A stretch of DNA of 5,649 bases from Bacillota bacterium (GCA_023441845.1 JAEZNF010000054.1:1-5649), one strand, 5' to 3'; shown: positions 1 to 5,332, counted from the first letter of the stretch. Notes: a model not told the origin generated them from the letters alone. Made by a program: numbers and translations.

Positions 1-71
1 AATATTTCTCAATAAAACCAAGTTTGCTAAATGCACCTCTTACAAACCATCTTCATAATAACAATAAAAAA

Positions 72-100
72 ATTATACCAGAGAATATACAATAATTCAA
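72..100 (-). promoter_or_regulatory. SigA-type promoter pointing out of the left edge
   Basis: On the minus strand TTGAAT (95-100) and TATAAT (72-77) are separated by exactly 17 bases, and a TGG immediately precedes TATAAT, making an extended -10. Transcription would start near base 65 and leave the window at base 1. No open frame of useful length starts before the edge, so the gene served must begin to the left. An inverted repeat, ATGTGA at 102-107 and TCACAT at 121-126, lies just upstream of the -35 box and could be an activator site. The surrounding AT-richness raises the chance of a false match, but a perfect -10 with an extended TG is strong. Confidence 0.6.
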
Positions 101-262
101 TATGTGAAAATTTTGTATACTCACATTGTTTATTTCTGTATGTCCCATAACATAAGAATATTTTACCATAAATAAATTAAAATTAATATATTAAATTATA
201 AAATTTCCTGAACTTTTTTATAAAATAATTCTTAGCGCCCTTCCTTACTTCATTATAGACTT
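101..262. other. AT-rich spacer downstream of the SPFH gene
   Basis: This stretch separates the stop codon of the SPFH gene from the outward promoter. It is very AT-rich and holds no open frame worth calling. I looked for a GC-rich stem followed by T residues on the minus strand, which would terminate the SPFH transcript, and found none that convinces. Termination may therefore be weak, Rho-dependent or further left. The only notable structure is the inverted repeat TGTGA, 13 bases, TCACA at 103-125. Confidence 0.5.
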
Positions 263-1186
263 TTATTCTTTTTTATTAATTCCCATCATCCCAGCAAACT
301 GCTGCATGGCTTTATCGTGTGCACCGGCACCGGAATCAATGAATATTGTGCTTCCAGCCCCTTTTTCGGCTATATGCTTAAGGGTTTCCGTGTACATAAA
401 GTACAAAAGGTATGACGGATCGACATTTGCATCCTTTAATTCTTCCACTGCAACCTTTATACCTTTTGAAACCTCTTCTCTGAAAGCAGCCATACCCTCT
501 CCCTTTTTCCTCCATGCATCCTTCTCTGACTCGGCTTGTATCTTGATAAATGCACCTTCTGCTTCAGCTTCCTTCGTTTTCTTTATAAGCAAGGCAGCAC
601 CTTCATTCTCAGCTGCTTTCCTTAAATTAAACGAAGAAACAACCTTTGCCATGCTTTCGGTTATTTCCTTGTCAAACTGTAAATCGGTAATCTGAATGTC
701 ATGAAGTGCATATCCCCAAACTTCTATTTTCTGATCAATATGCTCTTTTATGGTTGAAGCCATCTCCTGCCTTATACCCAGTATTTCATTCTGGTTTTTT
801 GTTGCAACATAGGCCCTGACCTCACCCTCTACCAGCTTTTGCATTGCCAGAACAAATTCTGCTGACGAGTTAAACGCAAAGGCCGCGTTTTTGAAAGTGT
901 CTTCCGAGTCCTTGGCTACTGAGTAAAGAAGCATTGATTTAAAGTAAACATTTGCCTGGTCTTTGGTTATTGCCTGAAAATTTAATTCCATTGCCCTGTT
1001 TTGAAGCGACATTTTTAAAAACCTGCTCTCCCATGGCAATTTAAAGTTCAAACCCGGCCTTAAAAACCTTTTATACCTGCCGAATTGCGTTATCATTACA
1101 ACATGACCCTGATCTACGGTTACTATATTCACAATCAGTATAATAAGAAAAAACACCACTACACCAACTAAAACATAAAATTCCAT
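263..1186 (-). CDS. SPFH/band-7 domain membrane protein (stomatin/HIR-like)
   Basis: This 307-residue protein belongs to the SPFH (stomatin, prohibitin, flotillin, HflK/C) superfamily. Residues about 4-23 form one hydrophobic N-terminal anchor. They are followed at about 21-51 by the typical family opening: a short strand containing VDQGHVV, then QFGRY and RPGLNFKLP. The SPFH domain runs to about residue 190, and an Ala/Glu/Lys-rich helical region (about 190-240) is the likely oligomerisation coiled coil. The C-terminus is Gly/Met-rich (GAGAHDKAMQQF...). Family members assemble into rings or scaffolds at the membrane, often linked to proteolysis or membrane microdomains; the specific client here is unknown. 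The ATG start follows GGGGAGGG (1193-1200) with six bases of spacing. The gene has its own consensus SigA promoter and sits behind the spoIVA terminator, so it is probably expressed in growing cells and not as part of the spoIVA unit. No NfeD-like partner is visible within the window. Confidence 0.9.
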   Translation of the reverse strand: MEFYVLVGVVVFFLIILIVNIVTVDQGHVVMITQFGRYKRFLRPGLNFKLPWESRFLKMSLQNRAMELNFQAITKDQANVYFKSMLLYSVAKDSEDTFKNAAFAFNSSAEFVLAMQKLVEGEVRAYVATKNQNEILGIRQEMASTIKEHIDQKIEVWGYALHDIQITDLQFDKEITESMAKVVSSFNLRKAAENEGAALLIKKTKEAEAEGAFIKIQAESEKDAWRKKGEGMAAFREEVSKGIKVAVEELKDANVDPSYLLYFMYTETLKHIAEKGAGSTIFIDSGAGAHDKAMQQFAGMMGINKKE

Positions 1187-1260
1187 TTTTAGCCCTCCCC
1201 TAATATATTTTTGTTTAAATCATATTAAACTCCGGTGTTCATAAAGAATCACCCACATCA

Positions 1261-1289
1261 ATTATACATATTACTGTAAACCTTGTCAA
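1261..1289 (-). promoter_or_regulatory. Perfect consensus SigA promoter of the SPFH gene
   Basis: The minus strand carries TTGACA (1284-1289), a 17-base spacer and TATAAT (1261-1266), matching both consensus hexamers at every position. Predicted transcription start is near 1254, giving a 5' leader of about 68 bases before the ATG at 1186. The -35 box begins 9 bases past the T-run of the spoIVA terminator, so the two units are insulated end to end. Such a promoter implies strong, largely unregulated housekeeping expression of the SPFH protein. Confidence 0.9.
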
Positions 1290-1297
1290 AACCAAAC

Positions 1298-1331
1298 AAA
1301 AAGCCGGAAGACTTGTTGGCTAATCTCCGGC
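1298..1331 (-). terminator. Intrinsic terminator of spoIVA
   Basis: On the minus strand GCCGGA (complement of 1326-1331) pairs with TCCGGC (complement of 1303-1308). A few further pairs are possible inside the loop, and the stem is followed directly by TTTTTGTTT (from 1302 downwards). It lies 36 bases beyond the spoIVA stop codon. A GC-rich stem plus T-run is the standard Rho-independent form. Confidence 0.85.
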
Positions 1332-1366
1332 GCTGTCTTTTTGACACTCATTAAAAGCAGCTCAAT

Positions 1367-2845
1367 TTAAAGTATTATGCAGATCAGGCCTCCACTACCC
1401 TCGTTTATTATCTTCTGAAGTGTTTCCTGAAGTTTCATCTGCGCATCTTCAGGCATTCTGCTGAGCTTATTGTTCAAACCCTCGGTAACAAGTTCATGCA
1501 GCGATTTCCCGAATATGTTTGATGCCCACAGTTTTCTCGGATCACTCTCAAACTCCTGCAGCAGGTAATTTACCAGTTCTTCCGACTGTTTCTCCGATCC
1601 AACCAGAGGTGCTATCTCTGTTTCTATATCTGCCCTTATCATATGTATTGACGGAGCACTTGCTCTTAGTTTCACCCCGAACCGGCTTCCCTGTTTAACT
1701 ATTTCAGGTTCTTCGAGAGACAGTTCTTCCACCTTGGGTGTAACGATGCCATATCCTTTTAGCTGGACTTGATGTATGGCATATTCAAGCCTTTCATACT
1801 CCCTCTTAATCCTGGCCAGATCTTTCATCATACCTATGAGAACATGCTCACCCTCAACCCTGATACCTGACTCTTCACTTAAGATGTTATAGAATAAGCC
1901 TTCAGGAACTCTCAGTTCAACCAGGACATTTCCCTCTCCAAGGTCAATTCTTTCCATAACCGCTTTGCTGATAAAATCATACTCCGAAAAGTAAAGCATT
2001 GCGTTTTTAGCTTCCCGAACCTTCTTTACATCCCTAAATGTTTCCATTATGGCATTAATAATACTTGCCCTAACCGGATTCTCATTCTCAAGGGATTCAA
2101 CCCAGCGAGGAATATTTATTCCTATTTCGGTAACCGGGAACTCATAAAGGATTTTTTCCATAATTAAATTTACATCTTCAATTCTTAGTTGTGCACAATT
2201 GACACTAACCACCGGAACGGAATACTTCTCTTCAAGCTCTTCTCTCAGCTTGATTGTTTCCGCATCATAAGGCCTTACAGAGTTTAAGACAATAACAAAT
2301 GGTTTATTGATTTCTTTCAGCTCTGAAATCACCCTTTTTTCAGCTTCCAAATACTCTTCCCTCTCCAGGTCGGTTATTGTCCCGTCGGTAGTTACTACAA
2401 TCCCTATTGTCGAATGCTCGTTGATAACCTTTTTTGTCCCCAGTTCTGCAGCTTCTCCAAAAGGAATCTGATAGTTAAACCATGGTGTTGAAACCATTCT
2501 CGGAGCATTGTTTTCCAGATATCCCAGAGCTCCTTTAACCAGATAGCCCACACAGTCTATCAGCCTGACTTTCAGCTGTAGAGTTTCGTCAATTACTATC
2601 TCCACAGCTTCGTTTGGAATAAATTTAGGCTCTGTGGTCATTATCGTCCGGCCTGCCGCACTCTGAGGAAGTTCGTCCCTTGCACGTTCCCTTTGATAAG
2701 AATTTTCTATATTAGGGATAACAAGCAAATCCATAAATTTTTTTATAAAGGTCGATTTACCCGTTCTGACAGGACCTACTATGCCTAAATAAATGTCTCC
2801 CTGAGTTCTTTCGGCTATTTGTTGGTATATGTCGTACTTTTCCAC
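1367..2845 (-). CDS. spoIVA: Stage IV sporulation protein A, spore-coat base-layer ATPase
   Basis: SpoIVA is the mother-cell ATPase that polymerises on the outer forespore membrane, recruited by SpoVM, and forms the platform for coat assembly and cortex formation. From the GTG at 2845 the product is 492 residues, the length of the Bacillus subtilis protein, and begins MEKYDIYQQIAERT as that protein begins MEKVDIF. Visible motifs are Walker A GPVRTGKST with Lys30, the threonine pair Thr70-Thr71 (IMTTEP), Walker B RLIDCVGY with Asp97, TTDGTI, and NSVRPY. The conserved C-terminal tail GGLICIIL is intact; this tail is known to be needed for targeting. These residue numbers equal the B. subtilis ones only if translation starts at 2845. 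The longer frame starts at TTG 2851, but its ribosome binding site would be almost touching it; AGGGGGG (2853-2859) sits seven bases from the GTG, which is optimal. Expression is expected from SigE in the mother cell. The gene looks monocistronic, ending at the hairpin at 1298-1331. No defect seen. Confidence 0.97.
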   Translation of the reverse strand: MEKYDIYQQIAERTQGDIYLGIVGPVRTGKSTFIKKFMDLLVIPNIENSYQRERARDELPQSAAGRTIMTTEPKFIPNEAVEIVIDETLQLKVRLIDCVGYLVKGALGYLENNAPRMVSTPWFNYQIPFGEAAELGTKKVINEHSTIGIVVTTDGTITDLEREEYLEAEKRVISELKEINKPFVIVLNSVRPYDAETIKLREELEEKYSVPVVSVNCAQLRIEDVNLIMEKILYEFPVTEIGINIPRWVESLENENPVRASIINAIMETFRDVKKVREAKNAMLYFSEYDFISKAVMERIDLGEGNVLVELRVPEGLFYNILSEESGIRVEGEHVLIGMMKDLARIKREYERLEYAIHQVQLKGYGIVTPKVEELSLEEPEIVKQGSRFGVKLRASAPSIHMIRADIETEIAPLVGSEKQSEELVNYLLQEFESDPRKLWASNIFGKSLHELVTEGLNNKLSRMPEDAQMKLQETLQKIINEGSGGLICIIL

Positions 2846-2866
2846 CCGCAATCCCCCCTACATTAT

Positions 2867-2893
2867 TACATATGCCTTTTACAGCATATATTG
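2867..2893 (-). promoter_or_regulatory. Possible SigE-type promoter of spoIVA
   Basis: On the minus strand CAATATA (2887-2893) resembles the SigE -35 element (KMATATT). After 12 bases comes CATATGTA (2867-2874), which resembles the -10 element CATACANT. Start of transcription would fall near 2860, leaving a very short leader of about 15 bases with the ribosome binding site right at the 5' end. The spacer is a little short for SigE. spoIVA belongs to the SigE regulon in B. subtilis, which supports the idea; the AT-rich context weakens it. Confidence 0.4.
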
Positions 2894-2918
2894 TACTAGT
2901 TACTCATATCTGTATAAA
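2891..2918 (+). promoter_or_regulatory. Possible SigA-type promoter of the plus-strand RNA
   Basis: TTGTAC (2891-2896), 16 bases, TATAAA (2913-2918), with TG directly before the -10. The -35 match is poor (three of six); the -10 is five of six. It would start an RNA near 2925 that ends at the hairpin terminator at 3117-3145. It overlaps the proposed spoIVA promoter on the other strand, so the two could interfere. Confidence 0.3.
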
Positions 2919-3013
2919 TATATGTCTATATTCCTTTAATATTACAAGAAATTCGAAACCTTACCAATAAAAGTATCAGGGGCATTAAACCCATTGTCAT
3001 CAAGCACCATCGA

Positions 3014-3113
3014 CTTTTGCCGGATTTCCCGTCTAGAAATGATCCTGTTCAAAAGCTCGGGACCGTCGAGGCCCTCTCGCTTTTGTCCGGATTTCTCTTC
3101 GAGAAATGACCCT
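3014..3113 (+). repeat. Imperfect direct repeat, two copies of a hairpin module
   Basis: Copy 1 is 3014-3046 and copy 2 is 3080-3113. After the shared CTTTTG, copy 2 has one extra T; the following 27 bases match at 23 positions. The differences are mainly in the loop region, while GATTTC and GAAATGA are unchanged. This is what conserved stems around variable loops look like. In copy 2 ATTTCTC (3091-3097) pairs with GAGAAAT (3101-3107); in copy 1 only ATTTC (3024-3028) pairs with GAAAT (3036-3040). The copies are 33 bases apart. Confidence 0.8.
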
Positions 3114-3116
3114 AAT

Positions 3117-3145
3117 AAAAAACAGGCTTTAACAGCCTGTTTTTT
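3117..3145. terminator. Bidirectional intrinsic terminator
   Basis: AAAAAACAGGCT (3117-3128) is the exact complement of AGCCTGTTTTTT (3134-3145) around a five-base loop, giving T-runs of six on both strands. On the minus strand it ends the transcript coming from the VTC/DUF4956 genes, 177 bases after the DUF4956 stop codon. On the plus strand it would end the candidate small RNA. It also insulates spoIVA from its upstream neighbours. Confidence 0.85.
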
Positions 3146-3321
3146 GCCCTGTATTTTTTTAAACACCTGTAAAAAATAAGTTTCTGTCCACACTGCCGGA
3201 GCCGTACCTCTTACGGTGAATTACTCTATATCAACTGAGTTATGTTTATGTAACCCATTGTCTTGTCTATATTTAGAGTCTTAACTTCATTATCACAGTT
3301 TGTAATTGCATTGTCTCTATA
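3146..3321 (-). other. 3' untranslated stretch after DUF4956
   Basis: No independent gene is supported here. The DUF4956 reading frame stays open for 31 codons after its TAA (3322-3324), to a TAG at 3226-3228. A small hairpin, CCGTA/TACGG on the minus strand, lies at about 3205-3219. Together with 2852-3145 this fills the 476-base gap between the DUF4956 and spoIVA coding regions. Confidence 0.4.
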
Positions 3322-4002
3322 TTAGTCGGCCGAATTTGCATTCATTACCAAAATAACATTCAAGTTGCCGTTCCTGCAGCGGATTTGATCCAGAAATTCT
3401 TTTTCGTTCGTACCGTTCTTCATGGTGACAATATAAACAAGTTCATAAAGCGTTCCCAGGTCGGTAGTTTTAACCTTTTTCAAATCATGCCTTACCGTGT
3501 ATGTTCTGAGAACATCATCAAATGCCCCTTGATAGTCCAAATCCTCAGGAATGATAATCTTAAGCATTTTATCGATGGTTTTCCCTACCCCAAAGTTAAG
3601 CTTGGATAGAATAAACATAATTATACAAAGTATAACGGTAAAAACCGCTGCATAGCTGGGCAGCCCAACACCACAAGCAAGCCCTGCCGACATTGTAAAC
3701 AATACATATGCAATATCTTTCGGGTCCCCGGCAGTACTTCTGAAACGGATAATTGAAAATGCTCCTGCCAGACCGAATGCCCTTGCAGCATTGTTACCTA
3801 TTAAAAGAATTATAATCGCTATGGTACAAGGTATCATAACCAACGTCAGCGGAAAGCTCTGGTTATAGTGCCCCTTTGAATATGTTTTCATATAAGTAAA
3901 GCTGATAATCATTCCCAGAACAAATGCAGTCAGAAGCGCCAGTACTGCAGCTCCTAAGGGCAGTGTTGTTACATCATTTGTTACATTAAATATCGCGTCC
4001 AT
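3322..4002 (-). CDS. DUF4956 domain-containing membrane protein
   Basis: This 226-residue protein fits the DUF4956 family in length and layout. Hydrophobic segments lie at about 15-37, 51-69, 97-112 and 114-133. The best-conserved block is LAGAFSIIRFRS followed by AGDPKDIAYVLFTMSAG (about 78-107), between the second and third segments. Residues about 144-222 form a soluble domain with alternating helices and strands, ending RNGNLNVILVM, probably cytoplasmic. The biochemical function of the family is unknown. Its members are frequently next to, or fused with, VTC-type polyphosphate polymerases, as here, which suggests a membrane partner such as a channel, anchor or regulator; that is inference. 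The ATG follows GAGAGGGG (4013-4020) with ten bases between, slightly long. The start overlaps the end of a possible 50-residue ORF by 17 bases, so translation may be coupled. The same unit ends at the hairpin at 3117-3145. Confidence 0.88.
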   Translation of the reverse strand: MDAIFNVTNDVTTLPLGAAVLALLTAFVLGMIISFTYMKTYSKGHYNQSFPLTLVMIPCTIAIIILLIGNNAARAFGLAGAFSIIRFRSTAGDPKDIAYVLFTMSAGLACGVGLPSYAAVFTVILCIIMFILSKLNFGVGKTIDKMLKIIIPEDLDYQGAFDDVLRTYTVRHDLKKVKTTDLGTLYELVYIVTMKNGTNEKEFLDQIRCRNGNLNVILVMNANSAD

Positions 4003-4138
4003 TTATTTTTTTCCCCTCTCCGTAATGTTTATACCTATCGGCATATAGTACCATCAATCCAAACCTTGAAAAACCTGTCATATGATTCTTGTTTGCGTCA
4101 CGTATTGTTGAAAGCCTACCAAGCCCCCCACTAATCAC
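3986..4138 (-). CDS. Possible 50-residue microprotein overlapping the DUF4956 start
   Basis: I do not recognise this protein. It would start at GTG 4138, with AAGGGG (4147-4152) eight bases upstream, and end at TAA 3986-3988, 17 bases inside the DUF4956 gene in another frame. It is basic and aromatic-rich, with the stretch SRFGLMVLYADRYKHYGEGK near its C-terminal half, and has no clear membrane segment or signal peptide. An internal ATG (20th codon) is an alternative start. In favour are a good ribosome binding site, a compact overlap typical of operon genes, and a frame open for over 60 codons in AT-rich DNA. Against it are the absence of a known family and a promoter-like pair (4028-4057) inside it. 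The DUF4956 ribosome binding site lies within its coding sequence, so if real it could couple translation of the two. Confidence 0.4.
   Translation of the reverse strand: MISGGLGRLSTIRDANKNHMTGFSRFGLMVLYADRYKHYGEGKKINGRDI
4028..4057 (-). promoter_or_regulatory. Possible internal promoter for DUF4956
   Basis: The minus strand has TTGATG (4052-4057), 18 bases, TATAAA (4028-4033): four of six and five of six matches to SigA boxes. Start would be near 4021, just before the DUF4956 ribosome binding site at 4013-4020. It lies inside the possible 50-residue ORF, so one of the two readings may be accidental. Confidence 0.3.
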
Positions 4139-4333
4139 TGCAACAGCCCCTTTCCATATATTTTTTATATTGCAAAGTACATAATTTAGTACTTGCTATC
4201 TATATATTAGTTTTACATTCCCGGACATGCCATTACATCCGGCTGTATTGCAAGTCTATAACACCATAGTCCGGATATTTCACCACATTATTTTACTCTT
4301 CCGAGCAATAAAAGCAAATCATAGTCGAAAACA
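4139..4333 (-). other. Spacer between VTC and DUF4956 genes with two hairpins
   Basis: Two inverted repeats stand out. CCGGA (4221-4225) pairs with TCCGG (4238-4242), extendable with wobble pairs in RNA. GCAAAGTAC (4172-4180) pairs with GTACTTGC (4189-4196) with one bulged base. Neither is followed by a T-run on either strand, so they are not terminators. No terminator follows the VTC stop codon, so the transcript may read on into the DUF4956 gene, with these hairpins acting as processing or stability elements. Together with the small ORF this fills the 331-base gap. Confidence 0.45.
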
Positions 4334-5146
4334 TCAGGTATTCATAATTTGATAATCATTCGGCAGAATCAGAGGATTTACAATTTGTGCATTAGCAAAG
4401 TGTGCCGGAAGCTTTCCAATATCAGTTTCTACTATATTAGAGGCTATCATCGTTTTATATTCCGTCCCGTACTTGGAAAAGCTGGTTTTATATAATTTGA
4501 ATTCGCTAAGCATTTTCGAGAGCCAAATCGGTATACTCTTCTCAGCTTTTACCTCCATTAGAACTACATGGCTTTCTAAAAGCCTGTCTCCATAATCACC
4601 GCACTCTAGTCTCAAGTCTGTTCTTCTGGTTCGGATATTAGCGTCAAACGTTATTCTAAGATCTCTGTTGTTTATTCCAAAGTATGCTTTTCTGTCATAT
4701 GCCAGATAAAGCTTGGGTTCTAAATCATAAAGCTGCAAAAAATAATCGATTTCATTTAATACCTGCCTGTTCATATATTTTTTGACTTCAGGTTTCTTTT
4801 TGGTTTCTAAAAAATCATATGCTTCTTTCAAAGTAAGCTTCGTCCTTCTTTTGTTTACGAGACCATTTACTTTTTTCTTGATTTCCAGATATACCTTGTC
4901 ATCCAATGAAGGTACACCGTAACCACGCAGCCTCAATTTTTCCTTGTATTTAGGCTTTGATAGAGAAGTTCTGATAAGATGGTTATCTGCCGTGTCGAAA
5001 TAAATATTGCTTATTGTATAGTAGGAATGCGTTTTATTGTACTCGTCCAGTTCCATATACTTACGAAGTACTTGTTGAATTTCAGCGTATACTTCAACAG
5101 TCATCATAAACTTTTTCTCATACCTGTTAAACACCTCAATTGCCAT
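4334..5146 (-). CDS. VTC-domain polyphosphate polymerase-like protein
   Basis: The 270-residue product matches the VTC domain (CYTH/triphosphate tunnel metalloenzyme superfamily). In yeast Vtc4 this domain makes polyphosphate from ATP. Expected tunnel motifs are present in order: RYEKK (8-12), IYFDT (48-52), KLRLRGY (70-76) with Lys70, Arg72 and Arg74, YLEIKKK (86-92), NKRRTK (98-103), YDRKAY (150-155), RITFD (164-168), the acidic-basic pair MEVK (Glu198, Lys200), and FSKYGTEY with Lys225. No catalytic position is obviously missing. There is no signal peptide or membrane segment, so it acts in the cytosol, perhaps held at the membrane by the DUF4956 protein downstream. The last 35 or so residues lie beyond the domain and look flexible. 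ATG 5146 follows GGGGAGG (5152-5158) at five bases, a clear start. Bacterial relatives are sometimes near CotH-type kinases; none is in view. Substrate is inferred from the family only. Confidence 0.9.
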   Translation of the reverse strand: MAIEVFNRYEKKFMMTVEVYAEIQQVLRKYMELDEYNKTHSYYTISNIYFDTADNHLIRTSLSKPKYKEKLRLRGYGVPSLDDKVYLEIKKKVNGLVNKRRTKLTLKEAYDFLETKKKPEVKKYMNRQVLNEIDYFLQLYDLEPKLYLAYDRKAYFGINNRDLRITFDANIRTRRTDLRLECGDYGDRLLESHVVLMEVKAEKSIPIWLSKMLSEFKLYKTSFSKYGTEYKTMIASNIVETDIGKLPAHFANAQIVNPLILPNDYQIMNT

Positions 5147-5182
5147 TTCAACCTCCCCTTCCTTTTTTCCTAATAAATTTTT

Positions 5183-5209
5183 ATAGGACTGCTAATATAG
5201 ACGTCCTAT
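5183..5209. repeat. Inverted repeat upstream of the VTC gene
   Basis: ATAGGAC (5183-5189) and GTCCTAT (5203-5209) form a perfect seven-base inverted repeat around 13 bases, ending 37 bases before the VTC start codon. It would lie in the 5' leader, or at the promoter if the start is close. It could be an operator or a leader hairpin; there is no T-run after it on the minus strand. Confidence 0.4.
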
Positions 5210-5250
5210 TTCTCTTTATATGCGTCGGTAAAAAAATTGTTTATATTTAT

Positions 5251-5279
5251 ATACTAATTTAAAAATTTTACATTTACAA
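5251..5279 (-). promoter_or_regulatory. Possible promoter of the VTC/DUF4956 unit
   Basis: On the minus strand TTGTAA (5274-5279), 17 bases, TAGTAT (5251-5256). Each box departs from consensus at two positions or so, and the region is extremely AT-rich, so this is weak. It would give a leader of about 100 bases containing the inverted repeat at 5183-5209. Confidence 0.3.
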
Positions 5280-5305
5280 CATTGCAGCCGTAAAAACAAT
5301 TATAT

Positions 5306-5332
5306 ATATAATTCGAATTATATGTTTTTTTT
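5306..5332 (+). terminator. AT-rich palindrome followed by eight T residues
   Basis: ATATAATTCGAATTATAT (5306-5323) is a perfect 18-base palindrome, followed after one G by eight T residues (5325-5332) on the plus strand. The shape is that of an intrinsic terminator, but the stem is nearly all A-T with one central C-G step and no proper loop, so it would be weak. It may instead be a protein-binding palindrome. It would stop any plus-strand transcript heading leftward gene-free DNA from running antisense... however no upstream plus-strand gene is visible. Confidence 0.25.

Larger units (their letters stand above)
2925..3145 (+). ncRNA. Candidate structured small RNA with duplicated hairpin module
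   Basis: This stretch has no convincing protein-coding frame but a lot of RNA-like structure. Two copies of a 33-34-base module (3014-3046 and 3080-3113) share CTTTTG, CCGGATTTC, GAAATGA and CCT. In each copy ATTTC pairs with GAAAT, and in copy 2 the stem is a perfect seven pairs with a three-base loop. Between the copies, CAAAAGC (3050-3056) can pair with GCTTTTG of copy 2 (3079-3085) or CAAAAG with CTTTTG of copy 1 (3014-3019). TCGAC (3010-3014) can also pair with GTCGA (3065-3069). A 12-pair terminator follows at once. The plus orientation is favoured because modules, terminator and a possible promoter then lie in the right order. On the minus strand it would instead be far-upstream DNA of spoIVA. 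I do not recognise it as a known Rfam class. Confidence 0.4.

Noticed and set aside
306..695. 129-codon plus-strand frame opposite the SPFH gene
   Set aside because: Lies wholly antisense to a well-supported gene, is low in complexity and has no ribosome binding site.
2849..2851. TTG as the spoIVA start
   Set aside because: Only one base separates it from the ribosome binding site, and it adds two residues not seen in the family's N-terminus.
2994..3179. 61-codon open frame on the plus strand
   Set aside because: It reads through the same repeats and terminator and has no ribosome binding site; its sequence follows from the duplicated module.
2942..3193. 83-codon open frame on the minus strand
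   Set aside because: It runs through the 12-pair bidirectional terminator and both copies of the hairpin module, has no ribosome binding site and resembles nothing I know. RNA structure explains the sequence better.
3385..3609. 74-codon plus-strand frame opposite DUF4956
   Set aside because: Antisense to the soluble domain of a recognised family protein; no start signals.
4080..4101. GACGCAAAC on the minus strand, recalling the GEMM (cyclic di-GMP) riboswitch core
   Set aside because: The preceding GCAAACC/GAAA hairpin and the later receptor stem of that class are absent, so the nine-base match is taken as chance.
4979..5173. 64-codon plus-strand frame opposite the VTC gene start
   Set aside because: Antisense to the conserved N-terminal VTC motifs; no ribosome binding site.
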